Of a stretch of 64,000 nucleotides of DNA, positions 34,732 to 43,522 are shown in pieces. The DNA is taken from positions 19,558-83,557 of the forward strand of contig NZ_MLYR01000002.1 of NCBI RefSeq assembly GCF_001866655.1. The letters are read 5' to 3'. Made by a program: the position numbers and the translations under genes. The notes below the pieces were generated by a model. That model was not told the DNA's origin and did not search any database. It saw only the letters and a program-made list of their open reading frames with translations. Origin of the DNA: Bacillus sp. MUM 116. Its GTDB lineage: Bacteria > Bacillota > Bacilli > Bacillales > Cytobacillaceae. Position 1 is the first letter of the stretch; every line of letters starts with the position of its first letter.

Positions 34732-34824
34732 AGTTTGAAAATCTTCTTTGTATACAAAATCCCCGCATACCCTTTTTGCGTCATTCTCGTTGATAAAAAC
34801 GACAAAACAAATGAAAAGTTATAT

Positions 34825-35120
34825 TCATATGTGCTCCTGGGCAGGATTAGTTCCAAGGCATAACGAAAGTGCGGGAAAAAGGAAAACAGCTAAAACTAAA
34901 AAAGGAAACAAGTATTTGAGATCAGCATTAACTGAAGCAGCTCATTCTGTAAGAGGATAAAAAAACTATCTAGGAGCACCGCATAGGCGTACAGCCTAAC
35001 GAAAGGGCAAAAAACGAGCAAGAATTGTATTCGCTCAATATCTTTTAACTTGTAAAGAAATGTATGTAGTTTTAGGAGAAGACTACTTCGATAAGCAAAA
35101 ACATCAATCTATTGTTCGTT
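34825..35120 (+). pseudogene. Degraded C-terminal part of an IS110 transposase
   Basis: The plus strand reads HMCSWAGLVPRHNESAGKRK then TAKTKKGNKYLRSALTEAAH, a stop, KNYLGAPHRRTA, another stop, and YVVLGEDYFDKQKHQSIVR. It matches residues from about 284 on of the intact transposase at 12664. The N-terminal catalytic domain and the RNA end are missing. It ends where the membrane-protein fragment on the other strand begins. Confidence 0.9.
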
Positions 35121-35489
35121 CCCGCTATAATTAGGCTTAGAAGAAATTTTTATTAAAATATAACCAATAATAAATCCAATTAATAATCCCGGAATCAATG
35201 ACAACATTGGAAGCCATATAGGTCCGAAGGATATACCGAAAAACAAATTAGGTGAATACATTAGCCCTATTGTAACAAAGTAGGCTCCAAAAGCAAATGG
35301 AACGAATGATAACCTGGGATTTTCCCCTTCTGCATGTTTATTCGCATCATACATGGCATACATATATACACATGGGTAAAACATTAGCCATTGATATTCG
35401 ACCACTTTAGCAGCTTCTGGTAAGGAAATCAAAAGGGCATTAAGGATGTTTGCAGAACGGGAGAAAAATAGATTTAGTGTAAATGACAT
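35109..35489 (-). pseudogene. N-terminally truncated copy of the 18999-type membrane protein
   Basis: The frame of 126 codons reads YQWLMFYPCVYMYAMYDANK then HAEGENPRLSFVPFAFGAYF and matches the C-terminal three quarters of the protein at 18999-19484. The first about 35 residues, including the PGFGQ turn, are missing. An ATG is available, so a short protein could be made. It is squeezed between an IS110 remnant and another gene fragment. Confidence 0.75.
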
Positions 35490-35490
35490 T

Positions 35491-35640
35491 TCTTCTTAAT
35501 TGCCCATCCTTTAAAACAGTCTATACCTATCGAGAAGCTTTAAATGTTTTATTTAAGGGTCCTAAATATGTGGATGAAACACAGTTAAAAAGAATGATTG
35601 AAGAGGAATTGGAGATTGAAGAGCATTGGGAGAATCGGAA
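35491..35640 (+). pseudogene. C-terminal fragment of an unrecognised protein
   Basis: The plus strand reads FKTVYTYREALNVLFKGPKY then VDETQLKRMIEEELEIEEHW and ENRK with a stop. It is a clear coding-like acidic helical ending without a start. A short further frame (MCAYYAKDEEFEAKKKQVLRI, 35648-35715) follows. I do not recognise the family. Confidence 0.4.
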
Positions 35641-35721
35641 GTAAAACAAATGTGTGCTTACTACGCGAAAGATGAAGAATTTGAAGCTAAGAAAAAACAA
35701 GTGCTTAGGATTTGATCCAGA

Positions 35722-35946
35722 ATGAATGTATCCATTGAGTTTCATTTTATCTCGAATGAAAATAAAGTCATGCGTAGGGGAGAATTTCCTTTGAGAAGAA
35801 AACGGCCTGAAGAGGTAGCTTTTGAATTTTGGAAACAGATCAAAAGAGAAATGCCGTTTGATGGAGAGTTGGTACGAGTAAAAGCAAGTGGAGAAGATAT
35901 AACAGAATTAGTAATGGAATTAGAAAAAGCCCCTCTCGAAGATTGA
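35722..35946 (+). CDS. Small hypothetical protein
   Basis: A 74-residue soluble protein, MNVSIEFHFISNENKVMRRG onward, with RRKRPEEVAFEFWKQIKREM and GEDITELVMELEKAP. It looks like a compact alpha/beta domain found next to the preceding fragment in other Bacilli, as far as I recall. The ribosome site is weak (GGATTTGATCCAGA), so expression may depend on the upstream gene. No function known. Confidence 0.5.
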   Translation: MNVSIEFHFISNENKVMRRGEFPLRRKRPEEVAFEFWKQIKREMPFDGELVRVKASGEDITELVMELEKAPLED

Positions 35947-35988
35947 GAAGGGGGCTACGACTCTTTGTTAAACTCAAGCCCCCGTTTG

Positions 35989-36447
35989 TTAACTTTTTTC
36001 AATCTTACAAATCCACTTATAATAATTCAATAATATAATCAACAAAATAGGGTCAACAAGAATAGAATACTCCAATTTCCACCAGCCATAATTGAAGTAC
36101 CCCCAAGGTTCTGGTAGTAATGCTATTTCTTCATAAATCATCATGAATACTAACCAAGAAATATAATAAAGAATTCTTTTTAATAATGGAGAGTTAAATG
36201 GATACCAATTCAAAAACATCATATTTACAGGTGGTAAAAGCATTATAAGGCTGGGTAAACCTTCCCAATCAACATTTTGTGTAAAGTACCAATAGCCGTG
36301 GTATTTTTGGTCAATAAACAGATCAGCAATAACCTGTAAAGTAATGGTGAACAGCCAAATATGAACAATTTGATTTTTGGTAAGTCTCTTGTTAGTTATA
36401 AAAGCAATTAAATTAAAAAGAATAACAGCACTAAAAAGTCCAATCAT
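35989..36447 (-). CDS. CBO0543-family membrane protein
   Basis: A 152-residue protein with five membrane helices. FIDQKYHGYWYFTQNVDWEG, the LLPPVNMMFLNWYPF segment and EEIALLPEPWGYFNYGWWKLEYS are marks of the CBO0543-type family of Firmicutes, whose function is unknown. The C-terminus is cytoplasmic (KWICKIEKS). A module of the dispersed repeat borders the stop. Confidence 0.75.
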   Translation of the reverse strand: MIGLFSAVILFNLIAFITNKRLTKNQIVHIWLFTITLQVIADLFIDQKYHGYWYFTQNVDWEGLPSLIMLLPPVNMMFLNWYPFNSPLLKRILYYISWLVFMMIYEEIALLPEPWGYFNYGWWKLEYSILVDPILLIILLNYYKWICKIEKS

Positions 36448-36499
36448 AAAAATGTCCTTTTTAAACTTATTTTTTCTTACAATGGTTCACTTATTCGCC

Positions 36500-36575
36500 A
36501 TTTAACTGATTTAAGTCTAAGAAAAATGGACCGCTGAAACAGTCCATTTTTGTTCAATTCTTGCGCCCGATTATA
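36500..36575. repeat. Partial composite repeat with covaried stem
   Basis: GATTTAAGTCTAAG is followed by ATGGAC...GTCCAT as the central stem and by TTCTTGCGCCCGATTATAG. The stem differs from other copies but keeps pairing. Confidence 0.6.
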
Positions 36576-36604
36576 GAAGATCGTATTGCAAGATAAGAAA
36601 ACTG

Positions 36605-36814
36605 TTAGTTCAAATTTGGCATCCTGTCGAATACACGAGCAGAAAATGTACTTTTTAAATTTACATAAGTTAAAGAATCCAGCCCCCATCGTATTGTTAT
36701 TTCTCCGTCTGGATATATAGCTTTAATCTTAGCGTATCTTCCAATATCATCTTTTGAAACATCTAGGATTTCAAACTGCGGTAGCTCACGATTACGTGTC
36801 ATAGTATTATCCAT
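36605..36814 (-). CDS. Small hypothetical protein
   Basis: A 69-residue soluble protein, MDNTMTRNRELPQFEILDVS onward, beta-rich (RYAKIKAIYPDGEITIRWGL). GAAGGATGGATAAT lies around the start, so the ATG is weakly supported. No family recognised. Confidence 0.45.
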   Translation of the reverse strand: MDNTMTRNRELPQFEILDVSKDDIGRYAKIKAIYPDGEITIRWGLDSLTYVNLKSTFSARVFDRMPNLN

Positions 36815-36885
36815 CCTTCATCCTTCAGTATGTCGTACTTAGCTTAACAGCTTGTTTTAATATTCGATTTCTTATGAATGTTAAC

Positions 36886-36980
36886 CTTCTTCGAGTAACC
36901 TGCCATTTAGTGGAATAAGGAAAAAGGCTGCCGCAGCAACCCCAACCTTCTTCAAATAAAGTAACCGTAGTTGAAGAGGA
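36886..36980. repeat. Composite repeat, partial
   Basis: CTTCTTCGAGTAACCTGCCATTTAGTGGAATAAGG is followed by GGCTGCCGCAGCAACCCC. The right half (GTAACCGTAGTTGAAG) is degenerate. Confidence 0.6.
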
Positions 36981-37003
36981 TTCAGACTTTACAACAGAAA
37001 TTT

Positions 37004-37372
37004 TCAGATAAAGAATCCCTCGGGATATAAATAGTCCTCTTCAGGTTCAACATCAGGATATCTTGTAAAAACAGAATTGAACTCATCATTTTCTATAAGG
37101 TATTCGATAACTTCAACAATCCGTTCCCGACTTACTAAATCTATAAGAACCATCTCACTCGACCAAAAATATGCACCGTTCATACTTTCACCAGTCTGTT
37201 TATTCTTCTCTCTCAATGTCTGGATATTTTTATATGTAAAAAAACTAGCTATCCATTTTGAACGGTTTGAAAATGTTACGATGACATCCGTGTTATCATC
37301 TTCAATATTCCATTCACCATCTGCCCATTCCTCTGCTTCTATCCAAATATACTTCCTGTGATTTTTTGTCAA
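37004..37372 (-). CDS. Hypothetical protein
   Basis: A 122-residue soluble acidic protein. I place the start at TTG (LTKNHRKYIWIEAEEWADGE) because GGGGG lies eight bases upstream. The upstream ATG codons fall at the edge of a dispersed repeat. WIASFFTYKNIQTLREKNKQ and a DVEPEEDYLYPEGFFI end are noticeable. It resembles the small proteins found near polymorphic-toxin immunity genes, but no toxin is seen. Function unknown. Confidence 0.6.
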   Translation of the reverse strand: MTKNHRKYIWIEAEEWADGEWNIEDDNTDVIVTFSNRSKWIASFFTYKNIQTLREKNKQTGESMNGAYFWSSEMVLIDLVSRERIVEVIEYLIENDEFNSVFTRYPDVEPEEDYLYPEGFFI

Positions 37373-37516
37373 TAAAACAACCCCCATATTCCATATAAGC
37401 ACCCGTCAGCTCAATAATAATCAAATTTCATTTCGATATTTTATATTGGTTATCTATACAATCCTGGTTGTGACAATCCTCCATTAGTTGAAGAAGTAAA
37501 AGAGTCAAAGTTAATT

Positions 37517-37693
37517 TTATACTCTTTTATAAAGGTACCAACCACCCCAGCCTGCAACAAAGGCTAATGGTAATATAACAAAGTGACTTCCGTAATTCCC
37601 GATAAGCCAGTCAATCTTAAAAATATAGGCTATTCCATACAGAATCTCTATTGCCAATAACGCAAAAAAGAGTTTTACAAAATAATCCTTCAT
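37517..37693 (-). CDS. Small membrane protein
   Basis: A 58-residue protein with two helices (FFALLAIEILYGIAYIF and FVILPLAFVAGWGGWYLY) and a short KIDWLIGNYGSH loop. I start at ATG (MKDYFVK) because AAAGGATTCAACA precedes it. No family recognised. Confidence 0.6.
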   Translation of the reverse strand: MKDYFVKLFFALLAIEILYGIAYIFKIDWLIGNYGSHFVILPLAFVAGWGGWYLYKRV

Positions 37694-38128
37694 TGTTGAA
37701 TCCTTTCTTTTGAAAGAAAAAATATTCATTTTTTAAGTTCGTTTTTTGGTAAAGAATTTTGGTATAGAATTTCTTCTACGTCGCTAATACTTTATTCAAA
37801 AACCCCTACCACAAAGTAGATAGGAGCTGAATATTAAAATCAAAAAATTTTCCGTAATTAATGGCTTATTCCCTTCTTTTTCTCATTCTCAATCTTGTAC
37901 CGAATTTGTAATATTGTAGAAAGAAATAAGTTTGGTCGGAAAAAAGGTAAGGTATTATTTTATAAAGGTTTTTTTCTCCCACGCTTGTCCACTCTTATTC
38001 AAACATTTCCAGATTTTACCTATTTATTTTCTTTCGCTTATTCTATACAAATATGAAAGGAAGAATAAGTTGTTTTGGTATGAGTAATACTTAAATTAGA
38101 AAAATCCAATATTAAGAGGAGATCTTCA
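37694..38128. other. Gene-free stretch ahead of the DUF3231 gene
   Basis: The stretch is AT-rich. AACCCCTACCACAAAGTAGATAGGAGCTG near 37800 has weak dyad symmetry. No gene or repeat copy is seen. The promoter of the 38129 gene must lie at the right end. Confidence 0.4.
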
Positions 38129-39136
38129 ATGAATACAAAACATATTGTTGGTTTATCATCAACAGAAATTTCAGGATTATGGGCTACTTATATTATGGAT
38201 AGCTTATCTATCTGTCTCTCTAAGCATTTCCTGCAACAGTCGAACAATGAAGATGTTAAACCCATAATTAAACTAACATTAGATATATCACAAAAACATA
38301 TTGAGGAAATCAAGAATATTTTTGAAAAGGAGAAGTTCCCTATTCCCAAGGGATTTTCCGATGAAGACTTTGATCTTTCAGCTCCACCTTTGTTTTTCGA
38401 TTTATTTCCTGTAAGCTACGCTTACGGGATGAGTCGTATGGGTTTGACTGCCTATAGTATGCTAGTTTCTAATGTTGCCCGCGAAGATATTCGATCTTTC
38501 TTCTCTAAGTGTTTAACTTCCACATTGGATCTTTATAATACATCAGTAAATCTAATGCTTTCTAAAGGGATATACGATCGCCCAACAATGATCCCTTATC
38601 CCGATAAAGTTGAATTTATTAAAAAGAAAGAAACATTTTTATCCAAGTGGTTCGAAAAGAAACGCCCTCTAAATGTTCTTGAACTATCTGAAATATTTTT
38701 TAACATTGAAAGGAACTATTTTGCTGTAGTCTTACTCACTGGATTTATTCAAGTTGTGAAAGATGAACAAATAAAGAAATTTTTGACAAAAGGAAAAGAC
38801 TTAGCTCAAAAACAAATTCATTTCCTAAACCATACTTTAATCAAGGAAGATTTGCTTGGCACTACAATGGTTAACTCAGAAGTGTCAACTTCTACTGTAT
38901 CTCCTTTTTCAGAAAAGCTCATCATGAACCTTGTAACTATACTCAATACACAAGGAATAACCTATATTGGTCATGCAATAGCTTCATCAGCACGAATAGA
39001 CCTTGCTATTGAATATTCAAAACTAATTCCTGAAATATTGCAGTATGGGAAGGAGGGCGCCGACATTTTGATAGAAAGGGGATGGATGGAAGAACCACCA
39101 CACGCTCCGAATAGGAAGGAGTTGGCAGAAAATTAG
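38129..39136 (+). CDS. DUF3231 family protein
   Basis: A 335-residue protein built of two similar helical halves, each with a ferritin-like pattern. The first (GLSSTEISGLWATYIMDSLS ... HIEEIKNIFEKEKFPIPKGF) and second (LNVLELSEIFFNIERNYFAV ... QIHFLNHTLIKEDLLG) show the family repeat. DUF3231 proteins are common in sporulating Bacilli, with unknown function. AAGAGGAGATC precedes the ATG, and a long terminator follows. Monocistronic. Confidence 0.85.
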   Translation: MNTKHIVGLSSTEISGLWATYIMDSLSICLSKHFLQQSNNEDVKPIIKLTLDISQKHIEEIKNIFEKEKFPIPKGFSDEDFDLSAPPLFFDLFPVSYAYGMSRMGLTAYSMLVSNVAREDIRSFFSKCLTSTLDLYNTSVNLMLSKGIYDRPTMIPYPDKVEFIKKKETFLSKWFEKKRPLNVLELSEIFFNIERNYFAVVLLTGFIQVVKDEQIKKFLTKGKDLAQKQIHFLNHTLIKEDLLGTTMVNSEVSTSTVSPFSEKLIMNLVTILNTQGITYIGHAIASSARIDLAIEYSKLIPEILQYGKEGADILIERGWMEEPPHAPNRKELAEN

Positions 39137-39139
39137 GTT

Positions 39140-39180
39140 TAAATTAAACAAGGGATTTCAACGATCTCTTGTTTAATTTA
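39140..39180 (+). terminator. Terminator of the DUF3231 gene
   Basis: TAAATTAAACAAG-GAT pairs with ATC-CTTGTTTAATTTA, a stem of about 16 bp right after the stop. Confidence 0.85.
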
Positions 39181-39656
39181 TATGAAGCAAAATTTCCCGT
39201 TTTAACAAATTAAACTTGACACAATATTAAAAGAATTCAGATCTCTAACGGAACATACTTTTTTAAATGATATTAGTCTATCTTTTGTACAATATCAAGA
39301 TGGGCTTAATAACAAAAAAGGATTGCTGCTGCAATCCTTAGTTCGTCTTGGAGAGTTTTAAAATCTTCTAGTGTCACCTAAATGTTGAAGAATAATTCTC
39401 TACATTGCATACAAAATCTCCTTTGCTTTTTTATCCACTTCTTCTAGTTTTTCACCTTCGGTAGGTCTTGTTATTAGTCCTCAAAGATATTCATTTTATC
39501 ACCTTTAGAATTAAGACTTTACTTATTGAACAAATGTACCCGTTACTTTAAGTACAATGCTTCACAAACATTGCTGCTAATTTATATAATTACAGGAATG
39601 CTGCACTGTTAGCACGAATTTAAACACGTTTAAAAGTCCCTTTATAAACTTTATAT
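39181..39656. repeat. Intergenic stretch with a hairpin, a broken small frame and a repeat
   Basis: AAGGATTGC-TGCT-GCAATCCTT (about 39319-39340) is like the repeat's central stem. On the minus strand at about 39405-39500, MNIFED then, after a frame change, LITRPTEGEKLEEVDKKAKE (AGGTGAT ribosome site) may be a broken peptide gene of some 35 residues. A short repeat (TACCCGTTACTTTAAGTACAATGCTTCACAAAC) lies at 39528-39575. Confidence 0.45.
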
Positions 39657-40130
39657 TTACCAGACAGGTCTTAATATCGTTGGTAATTTACCATCATTTG
39701 CTTCATAAACTAATTTTGTTAAATCTTCTTTGAGCATTTGCAGTCGTTCAGCACCTATGTTTTCAATCCAACGTTGCTCAATCTCAGTTAGTATTTTCTC
39801 TTTTGCTTGCACCACTAACCAACCCCGTTCGGTCAAAACAATAATTTTCCCTCTCTTATCCGTGGGATGAGCTTTTCGCATTACATAACCACTTTTCTCA
39901 AGATAATCCACCATTTTACTCACAGCTTGCTTTGTAATTCCTAAATATTCGGCTAGTTCTATACCTGTTGCTCCACTAGGAGTGATGCATTTAAACATAA
40001 AACCATGTACAGGCCTAATATCTCCAAATCCCAATTCACTCAATCTATCATGTAGTTCATTAATTGATGTACTAAAGGATAATGATAAAAGTGATGTAAG
40101 ATCTAATTCACTAAATACTTCATGATTCAC
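39657..40130 (-). CDS. MarR-family transcriptional regulator
   Basis: A 157-residue winged-helix repressor: ELAEYLGITKQAVSKMVDYL in the HTH and KAHPTDKRGKIIVLTERG in the wing. The start is GTG (NHEVFSEL) eight bases after AGGAGG; the longer frame has no site of its own. It is divergent from the DUF3238-like gene, with two matching inverted repeats between. It likely represses both itself and the DUF3238/azoreductase genes. Confidence 0.88.
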   Translation of the reverse strand: MNHEVFSELDLTSLLSLSFSTSINELHDRLSELGFGDIRPVHGFMFKCITPSGATGIELAEYLGITKQAVSKMVDYLEKSGYVMRKAHPTDKRGKIIVLTERGWLVVQAKEKILTEIEQRWIENIGAERLQMLKEDLTKLVYEANDGKLPTILRPVW

Positions 40131-40145
40131 AAATAAAACCTCCTC

Positions 40146-40218
40146 AAATAAAGTCAATTAGGTTGACTTTATTTGAAACTCATTGTACTATACACAATGT
40201 AGTCAATCAAGTTGACTA
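40146..40218. promoter_or_regulatory. Two MarR operators, AGTCAA-N5-TTGACT
   Basis: AAATAAAGTCAA-TTAGG-TTGACTTTATTT (40146-40174) has perfect 12-bp arms. TAGTCAA-TCAAG-TTGACTA (40200-40218) repeats the same core with the same 5-base spacer. They lie between the MarR gene and its divergent neighbour. Confidence 0.85.
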
Positions 40219-40281
40219 TAATTCGATTACAAAAGAAATTGGATTCACCGAAATATAATTAATAAATTATGGAGGGTTCTC

Positions 40282-40866
40282 ATGGCTAACATCGTTAAAA
40301 TTAGAGCAAGCGTATTTATTCCAATGTCTTGGACTGAACCTAAGAAGGATATTCAATCGGGAAATGTAATCCAATTTGAAGGTGACTCACGTGAATTTAC
40401 ACCTTACGCTGTAAACGCTATGCGTTCCAGGATTGAACAAGAAGTAGTTATAGACTTTTACAAAAAAGATATTTTCACATATGCGAATACGGGTATAACA
40501 ACAGAAAGAATCACAACGCCAGATGGTTCCGTTAAAAAAAGAACAGGAAAAGCTAGTACAAAAAGTATTTTGTGCACTGATATTATATGGAATTCTGATG
40601 ACGTCAAGTTTCAAATGAGTGCAAGTGCTAGCAACCCATTAAATATATATGCACCTCCTGTTGACTACCTATTAACTGTACATGTAAAAATAGATGGTAC
40701 TGTCGATATTGAAGGTGCGCACGATGGATTCCCTTGCTATGAATTTTATAAGCAAGTAAATTTTGGCCCATTTGAACAAATTTATACACATGATTTCAGA
40801 GAAACTGGTGATACAGCTGAAGCTCTAGGTGGAGAAATGGAGTATAGTTTTAAAAAGATATTGTAA
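40282..40866 (+). CDS. DUF3238-like conserved protein
   Basis: A 194-residue protein, ANIVKIRASVFIPMSWTEPK onward. The region contains GDSREFTPYAVNAMRSRIEQEVVIDF and the aromatic end DGFPCYEFYKQVNFGPFEQ. It matches my memory of DUF3238. GGAGGGTTCTC precedes the ATG. There is no signal peptide. It is under the two AGTCAA operators and is followed 70 bases on by azoR, so it may be co-induced by the same signal. Function unknown. Confidence 0.65.
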   Translation: MANIVKIRASVFIPMSWTEPKKDIQSGNVIQFEGDSREFTPYAVNAMRSRIEQEVVIDFYKKDIFTYANTGITTERITTPDGSVKKRTGKASTKSILCTDIIWNSDDVKFQMSASASNPLNIYAPPVDYLLTVHVKIDGTVDIEGAHDGFPCYEFYKQVNFGPFEQIYTHDFRETGDTAEALGGEMEYSFKKIL

Positions 40867-40936
40867 AGACAATATAATACCTTTTTTAGTAATTAAATAT
40901 ATAACAACGCAAGAGGATTAACAGGAGGAATATAGA

Positions 40937-41563
40937 ATGACAACAGTATTATTTGTAAAAGCAAACAATCGTCCAGCAGTACAATCGGTTAGTGTGAAAT
41001 TATATGATGCTTTTTTAGCAAGCTATAAAGAAGCACATCCAAATAATACAGTGGTAGAGCTTGATTTATACAAAGAAGAATTGCCATATGTAGGAGTAGA
41101 TATGATTAACGGCACATTTAAGGCGGGTAAAGGACTTGAGTTAACAGAAAAGGAAGCAAAAGCAGCAGCTGTTGCTGATAGATATTTAGATCAATTCATT
41201 GCAGCTGATAAAGTTGTATTTGGTTTCCCTTTATGGAACTTAACAATCCCAGCTGTACTACACACATATATTGATTACTTAAACCGTGCGGGTAAAACAT
41301 TTAAATATACGCCAGAAGGTCCAGTAGGTCTTATTGGAAATAAGAAAATTGCATTATTAAATGCAAGTGGCGGTGTTTATTCTGAAGGACCAAAAGCTGA
41401 AATGGAAATGGCTATTAAATATATAGCAAATATGATGGGCTTTTTCGGTGTAAAAGATATAGAGAAAGTAGTAATTGAAGGTCACAACCAATTTCCAGAT
41501 AAAGCAGAAGAGATTATTGCTTCAGGGCTTGAAAAGGCTGTTAAAGTAGCAAGTACGTTCTAA
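40937..41563 (+). CDS. azoR: FMN-dependent NADH-azoreductase
   Basis: A 208-residue flavodoxin-like enzyme. VLFVKANNRPAVQSVSVKLYDAFL binds FMN phosphate; VFGFPLWNLTIPAVLHTYIDYLNRAGKTFKYT and LLNASGGVYSEGP complete the active site. Such enzymes reduce quinones and azo compounds; in B. subtilis AzoR2 belongs to the MhqR regulon and AzoR1 to YodB. Here no MhqR box is present; the neighbouring MarR operators probably control it. AGGAGG precedes the ATG. Confidence 0.93.
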   Translation: MTTVLFVKANNRPAVQSVSVKLYDAFLASYKEAHPNNTVVELDLYKEELPYVGVDMINGTFKAGKGLELTEKEAKAAAVADRYLDQFIAADKVVFGFPLWNLTIPAVLHTYIDYLNRAGKTFKYTPEGPVGLIGNKKIALLNASGGVYSEGPKAEMEMAIKYIANMMGFFGVKDIEKVVIEGHNQFPDKAEEIIASGLEKAVKVASTF

Positions 41564-41584
41564 TTAACAAAACACTTGTCACTA

Positions 41585-41702
41585 AATATCTTCAAGTAAA
41601 CTGCCCCGTTAGCACAGCAAGGCTGCCAACAGTTTTGGCAGCCTTTAGGAATGTGTTCTGTGCCGTTCTTGGGCTGTAAAACCTGGCGTTTTGCCAGGTT
41701 TT
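41585..41702. repeat. Composite repeat followed by a terminator hairpin
   Basis: CAAGTAAACTGCCCCGTTAG then AAGGCTGCCAA-CAGT-TTTGGCAGCCTT (41619-41645), the best-paired central stem in the window. AAAACCTGGC-GTTTT-GCCAGGTTTT (41678-41702) ends the converging azoR and SRPBCC genes. Confidence 0.85.
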
Positions 41703-41792
41703 ACTGAAGCCTCAAAACGATACGATTTCATACTCTCGAAATAAATAGCGAGCTGTTACCGGGGGCATCAATACGAGGCTTGCCACTTACTT

Positions 41793-42253
41793 TTAAGACA
41801 TACTTGCCAGATGGTCCTCAAGACGATCCATGGTCTGTTCGGCACCTGGGACGGCATATGTTTTCACCTTATCGAATACAGCGGCATTTTCTTCAAAAAC
41901 TGTGCTATAAGTGAGTATGGTCTTACCATCCAGATCCTCAAAGATTGCTGTCGCCAGAAAATGGGGAAACACAGCATGTTTGATGACGATTCGCTCGGGT
42001 TTAACGACCTCGACAAAGACGTTGGTGTTGGGATAATCAACGCCATCAGGACCGTGCATGATAAACTGCCATGTACCGCCCGGTTTCATATCAAACTTCT
42101 GAAAAGTCGTCGTAAAACCTCGAGGTCCCCACCACTTCGAGAGGTGCTCCTCTTTCGTCCAAGCATCAAACACAAGATCGCGTGGAGCATCGAATACGCG
42201 GGTGATCACAATCTACCTACTTGTGTTGTGTTTGTTGCGTTGTTTTGGTTCAT
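41793..42253 (-). pseudogene. SRPBCC (AHSA1-type) protein with a frameshift just after its start
   Basis: From 42209 the frame gives VITRVFDAPRDLVFDAWTKE then GPRGFTTTFQKFDMKPGGTW and the rest of an AHSA1-type START domain, about 138 residues. The proper start is upstream: GGAGGGATAAAC precedes ATG at 42253, giving MNQNNATNTTQVGR. One missing base near 42215 (AGATTGTG for AGAATTGTG) puts the two out of frame. GC content is higher than around it. Unless translation restarts, the gene is dead. It resembles the C-terminal domain of the 42579 protein. Confidence 0.8.
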
Positions 42254-42330
42254 GTTTATCCCTCCAAAATGAATTTTGTTTTACCGCCTTCATTTTTTAA
42301 ACCTATACTACTCCTTTACTTCAACAAGAA

Positions 42331-42530
42331 AAGCTATAACTCCTTCTTGTACTAAACTGCCCAGTTACATCAATAAGAAATGCTGCCGAAACTGGCAACT
42401 GATCTTTAACTCTTGCACCCGTTAGTTTAAGTGAAAAATTTTACAATCTTTTTTTGTCTTAAACAAATCTAATCCCTTAATGTGTAGGGGCAAATCAAAA
42501 AGACGCCTGCTTACTAAAGAAAAGCGCCCT
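42331..42530. repeat. Composite repeat, long form with modules A, B and C
   Basis: The order is CTTCTTGTACTAAACTGCCCAGTTAC, GCTGCCGAAACTGGCAAC, CTCTTGCACCCGTTAGTTTAAG, then AATCTAATCCCTTAATGTGTAGGGGCAAATCAAAAAGACGCCTGCTTAC in module C. It is nearly identical over 100 bases to 2225-2360, 40 kb away, so copying is recent. Confidence 0.85.
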
Positions 42531-42578
42531 TTAGCTAAGTAAAATTTCTATGTTAGCGCCTATTTTAATAAAATTAAA

Positions 42579-43520
42579 TTAGTGTTGCAATCCTCTAACC
42601 ATTTTAGTCAGTTCCGCCTCAAGTCGATCAAAGTTCTGTTCATTGGCTTTGTAGCAGAAACTTCTCACTTTTTCGCATTCATTAACTGATTTGTGGAGCA
42701 TTTTCCATATAAGTTCGGTTTTGCCTTCTTTCTCAGCAAATGTAATGGTTAATAAAAATTCATGTATTGGCCCCAGATGGTGGATAACAATCTTTTCAGG
42801 TTCAATTATTTCGGAAAAGATGGATTTATTCTCATAATCTACACCATTGGGTCCATGCATAATGAAACGCCAAATACCGTTTGGTCGCATATCGAACTCA
42901 TGAAACGTATTAGTAAAGCCCTCGGGTCCCCACCATTTTTCCAAATGATTCGGGTCACTGAATGCTTTGAACATGATTTCACGTGGCACATTGAAGATAC
43001 GTGTGTTGACAATCTCACGATCAGAGATTGGCTCAGGAGAGTTAATAATCTCCGTTACCCCAGAGGATACTCTTAACTCTTGATTATTTTTCAACTGTTC
43101 ACCAAGCTGATCCAGCAAAATACTTGTCCCGTGCTCACGAACTGCAGCTGTATCATGGCCGTCTAGGAATGCACCTTGCTCGGTAAAAATCAGGTGTGTT
43201 CCTTCATCAATTTGTTTAAACTCGACCGTTGCTACAGAAACGGAAATCCGAGTTTCATCGAGATCCATGGTGTAAGAATAGACAATACGGTGGTCAGGAA
43301 TGATCTCCTGATAGTGTGCCTTAAATGTGTAAACAGGACCTCCTGGAGGGCCGCCATGATTTATCTCTAGTCCACCCACTCGAAAATCAAACTCTTCCGC
43401 CTCAGTGAACCATTTTGCTTTAAGCTCTGGGTCCGCCCATGCAGCGAATACCACTTCAGGTGTGAAATTATACACCTTTTCAAGAACAAAGGTATCGTGT
43501 GTTGCAAAGTGTTTTTTCAT
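42579..43520 (-). CDS. Two-domain SRPBCC (AHSA1-type) protein
   Basis: A 313-residue protein made of two fused START-like domains. The first begins TFVLEKVYNFTPEVVFAAWA and has GGPPGGPVYTFKAHYQEIIP; the second begins NTRIFNVPREIMFKAFSDPN with GPEGFTNTFHEFDMRPNGIW. Usually each is a single protein of about 150 residues. They bind hydrophobic ligands. The ATG has AGGAGG eight bases before; it starts two bases after the MerR stop, so the two are one operon. Confidence 0.88.
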   Translation of the reverse strand: MKKHFATHDTFVLEKVYNFTPEVVFAAWADPELKAKWFTEAEEFDFRVGGLEINHGGPPGGPVYTFKAHYQEIIPDHRIVYSYTMDLDETRISVSVATVEFKQIDEGTHLIFTEQGAFLDGHDTAAVREHGTSILLDQLGEQLKNNQELRVSSGVTEIINSPEPISDREIVNTRIFNVPREIMFKAFSDPNHLEKWWGPEGFTNTFHEFDMRPNGIWRFIMHGPNGVDYENKSIFSEIIEPEKIVIHHLGPIHEFLLTITFAEKEGKTELIWKMLHKSVNECEKVRSFCYKANEQNFDRLEAELTKMVRGLQH

Positions 43521-43522
43521 TC

